Shown: positions 27,801 to 36,362 of the stretch, in pieces
Layout: each line of letters opens with the position of its first letter
Position numbering within the stretch: position 1 is the first letter of the stretch
NCBI GenBank assembly: GCA_041398745.1
Contig: JAWKUB010000003.1
Span: 434,001 to 498,000, forward strand
Direction: 5' to 3'
Length of the DNA stretch: 64,000 bases
Source of the DNA: JACKHO01 sp041398745
GTDB lineage: Bacteria > Planctomycetota > Planctomycetia > Planctomycetales > Planctomycetaceae
Made by a program: the position numbers and the translations under genes
The notes under the pieces: model-generated
Database searches by the model: none
Told to the model about the DNA's origin: nothing
The model's input: the letters and a program-made list of their open reading frames with translations, nothing else

Positions 27801-29333
27801 TGCGAATCGGGCTGAAGAGAACACGGTGGCCCCCCGCAATGCGTCTCCCTGCATTTGGGCAGACTTGAGCAGTTCGGCAGCGATGGCAGGATTGTACGAC
27901 TGCGGCTTGGATGCCTGGGCCTCTGGTGCGTTCCATACCAGGATCTGCTCTCCGTTTTTTGTGATGGTGACCTTATCGATTTGCCCCTGAGAGTAAATCC
28001 CGCCTTCAACGAGTCGTCCAATCGCAACGGGACCGGGTGGGAATGGTTTGTCGAGACGCTTTACCGCCGCATCAGCCACCTGTTCGCCATCAACAAACAA
28101 CCGAATGCGGTCGGTTCGATATTCCATTTTCACGTCATGCCATTTCCCGTCGGTAATGTCACGACTGGAACGAACATGATCCGGCTGGTGTCCCGGCACA
28201 TACACAGTGAAATGGCCCGAACCAGCCATTGAGAAGAGTTCCCAATGCGAGGCGAACTGCTTCGTCGCGTGAGCCACCAAAATGTTATACGTGTCATGCT
28301 GAGTCAGCCGCACGCGGCAACTGACGTCGAGTGGGGCCTCGTTCGCGGAGAGTTTGTCGCTGAGCACAACGCCACCCCGAACTGAGCGACGAGCCGTGCC
28401 TGCGGCTTCGACAGGTTTGTACGACCGGTAACTCGGTTTTGCGGTCGGCTTTGATCCATCCAGTTGGGCGACGAGCCATGACAGACCATCGAGATTGTCC
28501 TGCAGCCGGTGTTCAGCGTTTTCCTGTGTGTGGTTCAGAATGCCAAGCGGTCCGGTGTAACCACTGTCCCTGATCACTTTCAGCAGCGACAAGTCAAGGC
28601 TTCCTTCACCAAGCGGTAGAATCTTCTGGCCGTGCGCGTCGCCTTCCGGTTCCATCCCGTTGAGGTTCAGGCAGTAAAGGTGCGGCTTGATTTTCTGCAG
28701 CAGTTCGGGGAAGTGGTCGACATGGCCATGACCGTGGTGCTGGTTGTAGACAATGCCCACGTTCGGCAGCTTCAGTTCCTCAATGATGGCAATTTGATTC
28801 TCCGGCTCACCGAACCAGCCGCCGTGATTATACAGGCCCACAGTACAACCAATTTCGGCGGCGGCTTCCGCAATGGGACGAATTCGATTCGCCTCCGCGA
28901 CAACGCGTGCCCGTTGCTCCTCTGGCGATGCGGTCGGGCCACCGCTGCCCGTGATCCAGAGTTGTGTTTTGACGTTGTGCTTCTTCAGCACCTCCAGAAT
29001 GTGCCGGGCTTCGTCATTGAGTGATCCCGGAAACCACCATGCGGTCAGTTCAATCCCGTGGGCCTTCAACGTTTCGACTTCCGCGTCGAACGTCGGGATG
29101 TGCTGCGCACGGTAGTCGTACGCCAGTTTCCGAATGCCGAGGCGATCCAGCATGGCAGAACGTTCTTCAGGCGTGCGATCCCGGTCATCAAACGGGACAA
29201 TGCACCACGCAACGAGATTCGGCTTTTCAAAGACCTGCGGCGTTTCACATAGCGCCGGTCGGGAGATCAGCAGCATTGTCAGGACTGCAGCAAAACAGGA
29301 TGTCCAACCGTTGCGGGTACAAATGAAACTCAT
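24831..29333 (-). CDS. Secreted TIM-barrel / LamG / cytochrome c / propeller / cupredoxin fusion
   Basis: About 1500 residues. The start is at MSFICTRNG, which has AGGA nine bases upstream; a GTG six codons earlier is open. After the signal peptide comes a sugar-phosphate isomerase/epimerase-like (AP endonuclease 2-type) barrel at ~30-290 (NVGIVYNQHHGHGHVDHFPE). A LamG/concanavalin-like domain follows at ~320-480. A heme-binding domain with CLSCH at ~511 includes the typical PVC follow-on (GTVGPNLS, MLPEGL-like segment). A large propeller occupies ~690-1200. The C-terminus is a plastocyanin/azurin-like cupredoxin (~1390-1500) with PHNW, then YLCTFPGHWMVM, giving the His, Cys, His and Met of a type 1 copper site. 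Joining heme and blue copper in one chain suggests internal electron transfer to a periplasmic acceptor. Confidence 0.9.
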   Translation of the reverse strand: MSFICTRNGWTSCFAAVLTMLLISRPALCETPQVFEKPNLVAWCIVPFDDRDRTPEERSAMLDRLGIRKLAYDYRAQHIPTFDAEVETLKAHGIELTAWWFPGSLNDEARHILEVLKKHNVKTQLWITGSGGPTASPEEQRARVVAEANRIRPIAEAAAEIGCTVGLYNHGGWFGEPENQIAIIEELKLPNVGIVYNQHHGHGHVDHFPELLQKIKPHLYCLNLNGMEPEGDAHGQKILPLGEGSLDLSLLKVIRDSGYTGPLGILNHTQENAEHRLQDNLDGLSWLVAQLDGSKPTAKPSYRSYKPVEAAGTARRSVRGGVVLSDKLSANEAPLDVSCRVRLTQHDTYNILVAHATKQFASHWELFSMAGSGHFTVYVPGHQPDHVRSSRDITDGKWHDVKMEYRTDRIRLFVDGEQVADAAVKRLDKPFPPGPVAIGRLVEGGIYSQGQIDKVTITKNGEQILVWNAPEAQASKPQSYNPAIAAELLKSAQMQGDALRGATVFSSARFACLSCHKIGEEGGTVGPNLSTVAPKRTEQHLVESLLWPKHKVEPEYVAHVYLMESGRQFQGYVVKESDEKIVIRDATSPTPQTLKKSEIEARREIGTLMPEGLVAAMTAEQQRDLVQLLVSLRTADAKLLSEVDAIARRSQVHTPAEFAYEKAPLLADHWPSAGEHVNRDRIYDFYRKEALHFRDLNPTPPLLPAFPGLDGGTQGHWGNQSEPTWADGRWNDTVLGSFQAGIFHGDGKTVKRGVCVRLGKNGELAACFDPETLSYPVVWKPADPSKYVTFSDVRHGFMHGLKLNGTVVAAPQGGPAIPLAGKSVSAFKYRGFYRHGDRVLFAYRIGEVDYLDAPWVNDAGEFERIFAPADEHPYRNWTKGGPKVWDWSWTAAGQVGRQNPFAVDTIPLPFENPWNALIFCGGHDFLNDGSALVCTMHGDVWNVTGLDDELKQVTWTRYASGLNHALGLVNRVSADGDAVFVQCRDQLTRLHDLNNDGEADFYECFSNAFETSPAGHDFICGLEADSEGRFYTASGNQGLVRISADGSEAEVLATGFRNPDGLGLTSNGLLTIPCSEGDWTPASMICAMSTSQQDNSQPPYFGYPGPKNGVAPTLPLTYIPRGMDNSAGGQVEITGDSWAPFAGNMVHLSFGQGAAFLLLKDEVRGQLQGGLIPLQTEFLSGAHRGRFNERDGHLYVSGMAGWGSYTPHDGCFQRVRYQPNSPSLIPNSYHIHENGVLLEFAQPVVLEGYGSPLHAFAQCWNYRYSTAYGSPELSPSHFGTPGHDVLPVGGTYSVDGGRAVFIEIPDLQPVNQLHLLLESKTHGQQELFLTVHALDEPFSQFPGYVARQKTIAAHPIETDIALALRSIPNPWLKRNHRARKVTIETGSNLTYATRSFTAAPGEALALTLKNPDVVPHNWALVTPGSLRKVGEEANRLIADPEAVLHQYVPDMPEVLNYTDIVPAGGEFTIWFTAPKEPGRYPYLCTFPGHWMVMNGELIVE

Positions 29334-29390
29334 GAACTTTCGTCCTGTCACTAATGATGTGCGTCGCCCGAATTCGCCTGGAAAGTGGAA

Positions 29391-30443
29391 CTAACCGACC
29401 TGTGAAATGTCGGCCCCGAGTCGCTCGGCAAGTTCAGTCAGCTGTCGCCAGGTTTCGTCAGGAATTGGTACGCCGGACTGTTCCCGCTCGGCACGGCGGC
29501 GGCGTTCGATTTCACCCGGCATGAGAATTTCGGAAAAGCCGGGGCGTTTTGGTGTGCTCTTCAATGATTCGACGTAGGTGTTCATCCAGTCGTTGTACTC
29601 AGCGAGGTCGGTAATCTGATCCACCTGCATGAGGTGCAGCCATACGCCATTTGCTCCGCGTGGCAAATCAGTGCGGCAAACTCCGCTGCCCGAGAGCATC
29701 CCGCAGAAGACATCGACCATGACCGACAGCCCCGTCCCTTTGTGTCCCATGAGGGCACCACCGAGCGGGAGAATGGATCCGTACGGCTTGTTGTAGTAAT
29801 CGCCGGGATTCGTCGACGGATTGCCGTGGCCGTCGATGATGAGACCTTCGGGAATCGACTCCCCCTTCTGATGGGCGACGCGGAGCTTTCCTTCCGCCGT
29901 GGCACTCGTGGTCATGTCGAGGACGAACGCTCCATTGGGCGAAGGAGCGGCCATGCTGATGGGGTTCGTGCCGAGTCGGCGTTCCATACCACCAAACGGT
30001 GCTACGCCGCCGGGGCCGGGAGCGTTGACGGACATGATTGCAGCGAAGCCTGCGTTGGCTGCTTCTTCGGTGTAGGCCCCCAGCCGACCGATATGGTTGC
30101 AGTTGCGGACGAAGACGGTGGCCGTCCCCAGTTGCTTTGCCTTTTCCATGCCCACGGCAAGTCCCCGCTTCGCGATGACCTGTCCGAAATTGAAGTTGCC
30201 GTCGAGCACGGAAATTGTGGGCGTGTCGACAACCGTGTCGATGGGACTCCCCGGTTTGACATGTCCCTGTTCCACGAACTCGACGTACTGCATGAGCCGC
30301 ATAACGCCGTGGCTGTCGTGCCCCACCATGTTGGAGTCGGCGAGGTGGGTGGCCACCGCATCGCACTCAGATTCGGGGACCTTCGCGGCAGCCAGAATGC
30401 GGCGACCAAGTTCAGCAAGTTGAGATTCAGACAGCGTAGGCAT
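29391..30443 (-). CDS. Malate/L-lactate dehydrogenase-family oxidoreductase
   Basis: A 350-residue member of the NAD(P)-dependent Ldh2/YlbC/YiaK family, which is unrelated to classical Rossmann lactate dehydrogenases. Family landmarks are the N-terminal helical domain, DSHGVMRL with the catalytic His region, FVRNCNHIGRLGAYTE, and PFGGMERRLGTNPISMA. No signal peptide is present, so it is cytoplasmic. Family members reduce 2-oxoacids (malate, lactate, ureidoglycolate, diketogulonate), and the specific substrate cannot be told here. It lies just upstream of the cupredoxin fusion on the same strand, with ~60 bases between them, so they may share a transcript. Confidence 0.92.
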   Translation of the reverse strand: MPTLSESQLAELGRRILAAAKVPESECDAVATHLADSNMVGHDSHGVMRLMQYVEFVEQGHVKPGSPIDTVVDTPTISVLDGNFNFGQVIAKRGLAVGMEKAKQLGTATVFVRNCNHIGRLGAYTEEAANAGFAAIMSVNAPGPGGVAPFGGMERRLGTNPISMAAPSPNGAFVLDMTTSATAEGKLRVAHQKGESIPEGLIIDGHGNPSTNPGDYYNKPYGSILPLGGALMGHKGTGLSVMVDVFCGMLSGSGVCRTDLPRGANGVWLHLMQVDQITDLAEYNDWMNTYVESLKSTPKRPGFSEILMPGEIERRRRAEREQSGVPIPDETWRQLTELAERLGADISQVG

Positions 30444-30580
30444 AAGAGTTGTACAGGTCAGTCATAAGGAAGAGCGAGCGTCCCCCAATTGCGTGAACGC
30501 TTCGTATGCCAACAGAGTATCAGGGGGAGATTCTGAACACAAAACAGTGACGAATTGAGGATGTCCGCAACGAGGAGGAC
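30444..30580. promoter_or_regulatory. Divergent promoter region
   Basis: 137 bases separate two diverging genes and should carry both promoters. A purine-rich GAGGAGG lies directly before the plus-strand start. I could not pick well-spaced -35/-10 pairs. Confidence 0.4.
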
Positions 30581-32020
30581 ATGCCCTATCAAACTGTCAC
30601 ACCCAGAAGCTACCATTTCCATATGCAGCGACATGGGAAACTTACGCGCCGACAACTTCTTTCCGCAGGCAAGGTGGCCCTGTTCGGATTGAGTCTGCCG
30701 CAGTTTCTGGCGGCTCAGCAGGGGGAACCGCAGCAAGTTGTCGACACGTCCAGTTTTGGTCGGGCTAAGGCCTGCATTCTGCTGTTCATGTGGGGTGGCC
30801 CGGCGCATCAGGACACGTGGGATTTGAAACCGCAGGCACCACGTGAAGTGCGGGGGGAGTTTAATCCCATCTCGACAGATGTCCCTGGCATTCAAATTTG
30901 CGAACACTTTCCACAACTGTCGCAGCGCTGCAAAGACTTGTCGATCATTCGGTCGATGACGCATAACAACGTCAACCACACGACCGCCACTCACTTTCTG
31001 TTGACCGGACAGGCGCCGCCGCCGTTTGATGATTTAAGTCGTGACTGGCCCTCACTGGGATCGGTCCTGAGTAAGCTGGGACGCGGGCGGGCGCCGCTGC
31101 CGCCGTTCGTGTCCATGCGGCCCAAGCTGGAGAATACGGTTCCCCGGTTTGTCGAACAAAGTCACGGGCAGTTCGCTGGCTGGCTGGGATCAAGTTTTGA
31201 TCCTTTGACCATCGACGCCGATCCCTCGCGCGAAGACTACAAGGTCGGCGATTTCGAACTGCAACCGGAAATCAACGTGTCGCGGCTGGATCGACGCGTC
31301 GAACTGCTCGAACAGCTGGAGAGGCGACAGGCGGAAGTGAATCGCCGCGGTGCCTCAGTTGCAATGAGTTCGCACTATGACCGGGCTTTCGATCTGCTGC
31401 ATAGTGCCGTCGGGCAAGATGCGTTTGACGTCTCGCGCGAGCCTGAGGAAATTCGAGAGCGTTACGGAAAGAATCCTCACGGCCAGTCGGTACTGCAGGC
31501 GAGGCGGCTGGTGGAGCGAGGCGTGCCGCTGGTCACCGTCTTCTGGCCGAATGATGGCATCAAGAACGTGAGTGTTTACTGGGACACCCACTCGCGAAAT
31601 TTCGTCGACCTGAAAGAACGACTCATGCCGGTGGCTGATCAGGCATTCTCCGCGTTGATTGATGATTTGAAAGAACGTGGGATGTTCGACGACACACTCG
31701 TCGTCTGGACCGGCGAATTCGGACGCACACCAAAGGTCGGCCAACGAAACAGCGATGCCGGAGCCGGGGCCGATGGTCGCGACCACTGGCCCAACTGTTT
31801 CACCTCAGTACTCGCAGGCGGCGGCATTCGCGGCGGGCAAACGTACGGCACATCTGACCGCTATGCCGCCTATCCCGCCTCCGACGCCATGCAACCCGTC
31901 GACCTCATGGCAACGGTGCATCATTTACTCGGAATCCCGCACCATTTGATGTTGCAGGACAACCAGGGCCGCCCGTTGGTGGTGTGTCCGGGGACTGTGA
32001 TTGAACGGTTGTTTGGTTGA
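30581..32020 (+). CDS. DUF1501 domain protein, Tat-exported
   Basis: 479 residues of the DUF1501 family, which is very abundant in planctomycetes and related to the sulfatase/alkaline phosphatase superfamily. The N-terminus carries a twin-arginine-like signal (LTRRQLLSAGKVALFGLSLPQ). Conserved segments include MWGGPAHQDTWD, the SMTHNNVNHTTATHFLLTG stretch, VWTGEFGRTP, and the C-terminal DLMATVHHLLGI. The first ATG is preceded by GAGGAGG at very short spacing; a Met 14 codons later would also give a full Tat signal. DUF1501 genes often sit beside DUF1549/DUF1553 cytochrome genes, but no such partner is adjacent. Function unknown, exported. Confidence 0.92.
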   Translation: MPYQTVTPRSYHFHMQRHGKLTRRQLLSAGKVALFGLSLPQFLAAQQGEPQQVVDTSSFGRAKACILLFMWGGPAHQDTWDLKPQAPREVRGEFNPISTDVPGIQICEHFPQLSQRCKDLSIIRSMTHNNVNHTTATHFLLTGQAPPPFDDLSRDWPSLGSVLSKLGRGRAPLPPFVSMRPKLENTVPRFVEQSHGQFAGWLGSSFDPLTIDADPSREDYKVGDFELQPEINVSRLDRRVELLEQLERRQAEVNRRGASVAMSSHYDRAFDLLHSAVGQDAFDVSREPEEIRERYGKNPHGQSVLQARRLVERGVPLVTVFWPNDGIKNVSVYWDTHSRNFVDLKERLMPVADQAFSALIDDLKERGMFDDTLVVWTGEFGRTPKVGQRNSDAGAGADGRDHWPNCFTSVLAGGGIRGGQTYGTSDRYAAYPASDAMQPVDLMATVHHLLGIPHHLMLQDNQGRPLVVCPGTVIERLFG

Positions 32021-32055
32021 TGTAAAGTTGCAGGGTATGAACGGGGCAGAAAGAC

Positions 32056-33030
32056 ATGGAACAACAAGAACTGGCGAAATGGTTCGAAGATGGTGAGTTG
32101 TTTGTGCGGCTGAATGACAGTGGTCAAATCTTTGATTTGGGCGACGCACATGATTCGACAACAGCCTCCCCATGGAATCGGTTGAATGAGGTTTCGTATC
32201 TCGAACGCTTGGGGCCAATTCATTCGAGTGACTTTGGAAATGAACATTTCACTAAGCTGAAAGGCTTTGAACGTCTGAGCGATATTTTGCTCATGCACTG
32301 CGGAGTGAATGGCGCAGGATTTGATGTCCTCCAGACGCTGCCGAATCTTGAGAAGTTATGGTGTCGCTTGTGGCATAACGCCGACGAGTCTTTGGGATAC
32401 ATTGGCTGCGCGACGACATTGAAGCAGCTTGGACTCAACGGATCATACGGAATTACGGACGCCGGAATGCCAGGGCTGAGTCACCTGTCCAATCTGGAGT
32501 ATCTGAGTTTGCAGTACACCTCCATTTCCAAAGGTATTGCCGTTGTGGAACAACTTCCATCTTTGGCGACTTTGAGTATCGTGTGTACGGCGGTCGGCGA
32601 CGACGAAATGCAGAGCATTTCGCAAGTGAAATCGTTAGAGAAGCTCTACTTACCGCACCATTTCACAGATAAGGGACTGGCCAAGATTGTGTCGTTGCCC
32701 AACTTAATCTCGTTGGCAATTGGTGGTGCTTTTTCGGCGGGTGCGATTGCAGATTTGGCAAGAACCCGAAGCCTGCGTGAACTAAACATTTGGAATTCAG
32801 AGCTTGATGATGATGCCGTTCGGGAATTGGGAAAACTCAAACATCTCAGGAAAGTGTGGGCGGATGACGCAACACTAACCACGCAGCAGGGCGAATATCT
32901 GGCCAGGAAACTTGAACGCTGCGACTTTCGAAGGTTCGAAAGGGAAGGGCGTCGCTCGTGTGAATGGACGATGAACAGGCAATTCAAATACCAGGAATGG
33001 CTTGATGCTGGTGGGCGTAGAATTCCGTGA
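32056..33030 (+). CDS. Leucine-rich repeat protein
   Basis: 324 residues without signal peptide or membrane helix. From ~60 to ~285 the sequence carries irregular leucine-rich repeats of about 22-24 residues (LPNLEKLWCRLWH, TLKQLGLNGSYGITDAGM, LSNLEYLSLQYTSISKG, LPNLISLAIGGAFSAGA, SLRELNIWNSELDDDAV). Such cytoplasmic repeats normally mediate protein binding. The C-terminal ~40 residues are basic and aromatic (RFEREGRRSCEWTMNRQF). It begins 35 bases after the DUF1501 gene, which suggests cotranscription. Binding partner unknown. Confidence 0.82.
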   Translation: MEQQELAKWFEDGELFVRLNDSGQIFDLGDAHDSTTASPWNRLNEVSYLERLGPIHSSDFGNEHFTKLKGFERLSDILLMHCGVNGAGFDVLQTLPNLEKLWCRLWHNADESLGYIGCATTLKQLGLNGSYGITDAGMPGLSHLSNLEYLSLQYTSISKGIAVVEQLPSLATLSIVCTAVGDDEMQSISQVKSLEKLYLPHHFTDKGLAKIVSLPNLISLAIGGAFSAGAIADLARTRSLRELNIWNSELDDDAVRELGKLKHLRKVWADDATLTTQQGEYLARKLERCDFRRFEREGRRSCEWTMNRQFKYQEWLDAGGRRIP

Positions 33031-33113
33031 GTGACCACGCGACAATTTGCACTTCCGTCGTTTACCTATGTCGTGAGTTGAAGCGGCAAATAAAATCTCA
33101 AGAACAGACTTCT

Positions 33114-34676
33114 ATGCATCGGATGTATTCAAAGTGGTTGTGGGCGTTTTGCTTGGCCTGGTCAATGTGGCCGAGCCCCTCGATCAATGCCGAACACCCG
33201 CCGAACATCATTGTCATTTACACCGACGACATGGGGTTCGGTGATGTGAGTTGCCTGAATCCTGCGGCGAAGTTTCGGACGCCGAATATTGATCGACTGG
33301 CCGCGGAAGGAATTGCGTTTACGAATGCGCATTGTGCGGACACGGTGTGTACGCCCTCGCGTTACGGATTGTTGACCGGTCGGTACTGCTGGCGGACAGA
33401 GCGGAAGACTGGTGTGATGGGTGCTGAAGGAAAATGCCTCATTACAGATGAACGAATGACACTCGCGTCGCTGCTGCAACGGCAGGGGTATCAAACGGCC
33501 ATGGTCGGCAAGTGGCACTTGGGGATGGACTTCCCTGGTGAGCCGGGTAACCGCGACTGGTCGCAACCGGTGCAGGATATGCCGCTCGACAAAGGGTTCG
33601 AGTATTTCTTCGGCGTGCCTGCCTCATTGAACTACGGCGTGCTGGCCTGGTTTGAAGGTCGACATGCCAAGGTTCCTCCGACGCTCTACACGGCCAAGAA
33701 ACCGAACGAGCGTTACGTCGATTACCGCATTAAGCCCCCTTATGAAGTGACTCCGGCAGAGACGAAAAAGGCACTCGGAACAGTCGGGATGGAGGTCGCC
33801 CCAGATTTTGTGGACAACGAATGCCTCACTCGGTTCACTGACAAAGCGATCCACTGGATGCAGCAGGCCACGAAGTCGGACGAGGCCAAGCCGTTTTTTC
33901 TTTATCTGCCGTACACATCACCGCACTATCCCGTGTGTCCGCGACCGGAATTCTGGGGGCAGGGGGAGTGCGGCGGCTATGGGGAATTCGTCATCGAGAC
34001 GGACTATCACGTCGGTCGGATTCTGAAGTTTCTCGACGAAGCCAAACTCGCGGAGAACACACTCATTGTGTTTACCAGTGACAACGGCCCTGAGAATTCC
34101 TGGAAGCAACGAATTGAAGAATTCAACCACTACAGCAGTGGCCCGTATCGTGGCGGTAAGCGCGACATTTACGAAGGGGGGCACCGGGTGCCGTTTCTGG
34201 TGCGGTGGCCAGCCCGAATTCCGGCACCCGGTCGTCGGCATGACGATTTGATCGGACAGGTCGATTTACTGGCCACGTTCGCAGATGTCGTTGCAGCGCA
34301 GCTGCCAGACAACGCAGGAGAAGACAGTCACAGCTTCGCTGGAATTCTGCTCGACGAGAAGTTCATGCAGGAACGGCCACCGACAGTCTCGCACGGGGCC
34401 AACGGTCGGTTTGCCATTACTAGCGGAAGATGGAAGCTCGTCATGCCGCAGCGGAAACTGGCTTATGAGTTGTACGATTTGGAAAAAGATCCCGCTGAAA
34501 AACACAACCTTGCTGCCTCAGAGCCGCAGCTTGTTAAGGAGTTGGAGAATCAACTTACCCGCATCGTTTGTCGCGGCCGCACTACGCCAGGCTCGATTCA
34601 GCCAAACGAAACGGGCTACTGGTCCGATCTCACCTGGCTGACGCCAGAATCTTACGAAGCGGCGGCAGTTGAATAG
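33114..34676 (+). CDS. Secreted sulfatase (arylsulfatase family)
   Basis: About 520 residues from MHRMYSKWLWAFC; a GTG 29 codons earlier overlaps the preceding gene's stop but yields a poor leader. A signal peptide ends near SINAEH. The core is a type I formylglycine sulfatase: metal-site YTDDMGFGD, the modification motif CTPSR (Cys converted to formylglycine) followed by LLTGRY, KWHLG, and TSDNGPE near the C-terminal metal ligands. It would require an anaerobic SME-type or FGE-type maturase encoded elsewhere. It likely removes sulfate from algal polysaccharide, a common trait of marine planctomycetes; the substrate is not deducible. Confidence 0.94.
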   Translation: MHRMYSKWLWAFCLAWSMWPSPSINAEHPPNIIVIYTDDMGFGDVSCLNPAAKFRTPNIDRLAAEGIAFTNAHCADTVCTPSRYGLLTGRYCWRTERKTGVMGAEGKCLITDERMTLASLLQRQGYQTAMVGKWHLGMDFPGEPGNRDWSQPVQDMPLDKGFEYFFGVPASLNYGVLAWFEGRHAKVPPTLYTAKKPNERYVDYRIKPPYEVTPAETKKALGTVGMEVAPDFVDNECLTRFTDKAIHWMQQATKSDEAKPFFLYLPYTSPHYPVCPRPEFWGQGECGGYGEFVIETDYHVGRILKFLDEAKLAENTLIVFTSDNGPENSWKQRIEEFNHYSSGPYRGGKRDIYEGGHRVPFLVRWPARIPAPGRRHDDLIGQVDLLATFADVVAAQLPDNAGEDSHSFAGILLDEKFMQERPPTVSHGANGRFAITSGRWKLVMPQRKLAYELYDLEKDPAEKHNLAASEPQLVKELENQLTRIVCRGRTTPGSIQPNETGYWSDLTWLTPESYEAAAVE

Positions 34677-34699
34677 TTCGTCGATCGCAGCATTCGCAT

Positions 34700-34860
34700 C
34701 GTACAATTTCTCCCTCCTGCGCGAGGGTCGAGCGCAGCGAGGGGAGGTGCTGCATGCCTTGGTGGCGGCACTTGCGTGGGTGCCCTCCCCGGAAACACGC
34801 AGGCTCGTTTCCGACCCTCCCGGACGGCTTTGCCTGGGAGGGTGAAGTTTCGATGAGCGT
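34700..34860. repeat. GGGAGGG-type palindromic repeat element, copy 1
   Basis: This intergenic stretch carries several CCCTCC/GGAGGG runs. The clearest hairpin is near 34814-34843: ACCCTCCC, an inner GGC-TTT-GCC stem-loop, then GGGAGGGT. A sub-motif AGGGTCGAGCGCAGCGA near 34725 recurs in inverted orientation near 46795. The layout resembles a small REP-like or MITE-like element. It sits just after the sulfatase stop and may also end transcription. Confidence 0.6.
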
Positions 34861-34977
34861 TTCTGCGGCAGACTCACTGAACCCACGAACAGGTAACTCA
34901 TCTTGACCGTGTGATTCCGTTAGAGATAGCCTTCCGCCCTTGTCATGGATGAATAGGCGCGGCGGTGAGTGGACAGG

Positions 34978-36357
34978 ATGTCCCACGATTCGAATAAAGA
35001 ACAATCAGGCCGGTTACGTCAGCTTGCGAGCCGCATGCTGGTGCTGTGTAGTGGCACATCATTGGCACACCTGCTGATGTTCGCGTTCAGCCCGCTGCTG
35101 ACCCGTTTGTTTTCGCCTGCCAGTTTCGCCGTGCTGGGTTTTCATCAGGCCACGCTCGCCGTTTTGGCAATGGTACTCACGCTGCAGTACGAAGTTGCCA
35201 TCCCAATTCCGGAAGAGGAAAAGCAGGCCAACGTGCTGCTCAAACTCTCGGTGCGTGTGGCAGTGATATTGACCGTACTCACGACAGCGCTGGCCATTAT
35301 TTGGGGGCTGTTACCGATTTCCGCCCAATGGTGGATGCCGCTTTCGGCCTTGGCAATTATTCCCGTCTGTTCGCTCGGCGAAGCAGTCTCGCGGAGTTAC
35401 CGGCTGAGTTGTATTCGGCAGGCACAGTTCAGTCGACTGAGTCTGGCTCGCGTCCTGCAGGCTGTGGCGACTGTTGTATGTCACATCGTGACTGGAGTGC
35501 TGGGATGGGCGACACTTGGTCTGCCACTCGGTGATGGCTTGGGGCGTTGGGCCGGGGCGGGATACTTTGTCTGGCTCAGCCGATGGGGCGGGGCAGTGAA
35601 GGACTCACAGCCACCGCAAACAATTTCGCTGGCTGATTACCGAGCCGCCATGCAGCGGTACATGCAGTTCCCCACGTTTGTCATGCCGGGCGTGATTATT
35701 GCCTCGCTCGTGAATGTGCTGCCAGCACTTGTTCTCCCGTCGTTGTACGGAGAAGAATTCGCCGGACAATTTGCTCTTGCGAATCGGTCAGTACTCATGC
35801 CGCTCATGGTGATTTCGCAGGCGGTCACGCAAATCTATGTTTCCGACGCTTCAAAGTACCTGCGAAACCAGGACCCGTCGCTCCGAGCACTCATTCGCAC
35901 CACTGCCATTCAAATGGGGCTACTGGGATTGGTGCTCAGTATTGGAGCGGCGTTAACCGGACCACTGCTGTTTCCGCTGGTCTTTGGTGCCAAGTGGGCC
36001 GTGGCGGGCCACATTGTGCCACTGCTGGCACTCAGTGCCTTTGCGCAGTTCGTCGGTGGTCCGGTGAATCAGGTGCTGGTACTGCTTGGGAAGGAGTCTC
36101 GGAAGTTGTTGCTCAACACGATTGGTCTGGTCAGTGTTATTGCAGTGCTCTTCGTGAGTCACTGGCTGGGATGGGGGCCGATTATCGCGACGACCGCTTA
36201 TGCCATAACCATTCTGGGCGTGCAAACACTTTACCTGTGGCAGTCCATTGCCGTTGTGGAGGAACAGGCGACTGCCTGGGAACGGAATCGGGCCGAGACC
36301 ATTCCATTTCCGCCGACGAGTACACAGGCCATTCCACAAGAGCGTCGGGTAGCGTAA
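34978..36357 (+). CDS. Polysaccharide/oligosaccharide flippase (MOP superfamily, Wzx-like)
   Basis: About 459 residues starting at MSHDSNKEQSG with ACAGG just upstream; a GTG three codons earlier is open. There are around 12 to 14 hydrophobic helices spread over the whole length, starting with LVLCSGTSLAHLLMFAFSPLLTRLFSP, the usual opening of the polysaccharide_synt/Wzx family. The loop QYEVAIPIPEEE after helix 2 is also typical. It would flip lipid-linked sugar units across the inner membrane for surface polysaccharide export. No glycosyltransferase cluster is adjacent, so it appears to be an orphan. Confidence 0.88.
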   Translation: MSHDSNKEQSGRLRQLASRMLVLCSGTSLAHLLMFAFSPLLTRLFSPASFAVLGFHQATLAVLAMVLTLQYEVAIPIPEEEKQANVLLKLSVRVAVILTVLTTALAIIWGLLPISAQWWMPLSALAIIPVCSLGEAVSRSYRLSCIRQAQFSRLSLARVLQAVATVVCHIVTGVLGWATLGLPLGDGLGRWAGAGYFVWLSRWGGAVKDSQPPQTISLADYRAAMQRYMQFPTFVMPGVIIASLVNVLPALVLPSLYGEEFAGQFALANRSVLMPLMVISQAVTQIYVSDASKYLRNQDPSLRALIRTTAIQMGLLGLVLSIGAALTGPLLFPLVFGAKWAVAGHIVPLLALSAFAQFVGGPVNQVLVLLGKESRKLLLNTIGLVSVIAVLFVSHWLGWGPIIATTAYAITILGVQTLYLWQSIAVVEEQATAWERNRAETIPFPPTSTQAIPQERRVA

Positions 36358-36362
36358 TGCCA

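Noticed and set aside
29634..30467. 277-codon plus-strand open frame
   Set aside because: It is antisense to the malate/lactate dehydrogenase-family gene, which matches its family over its full length.
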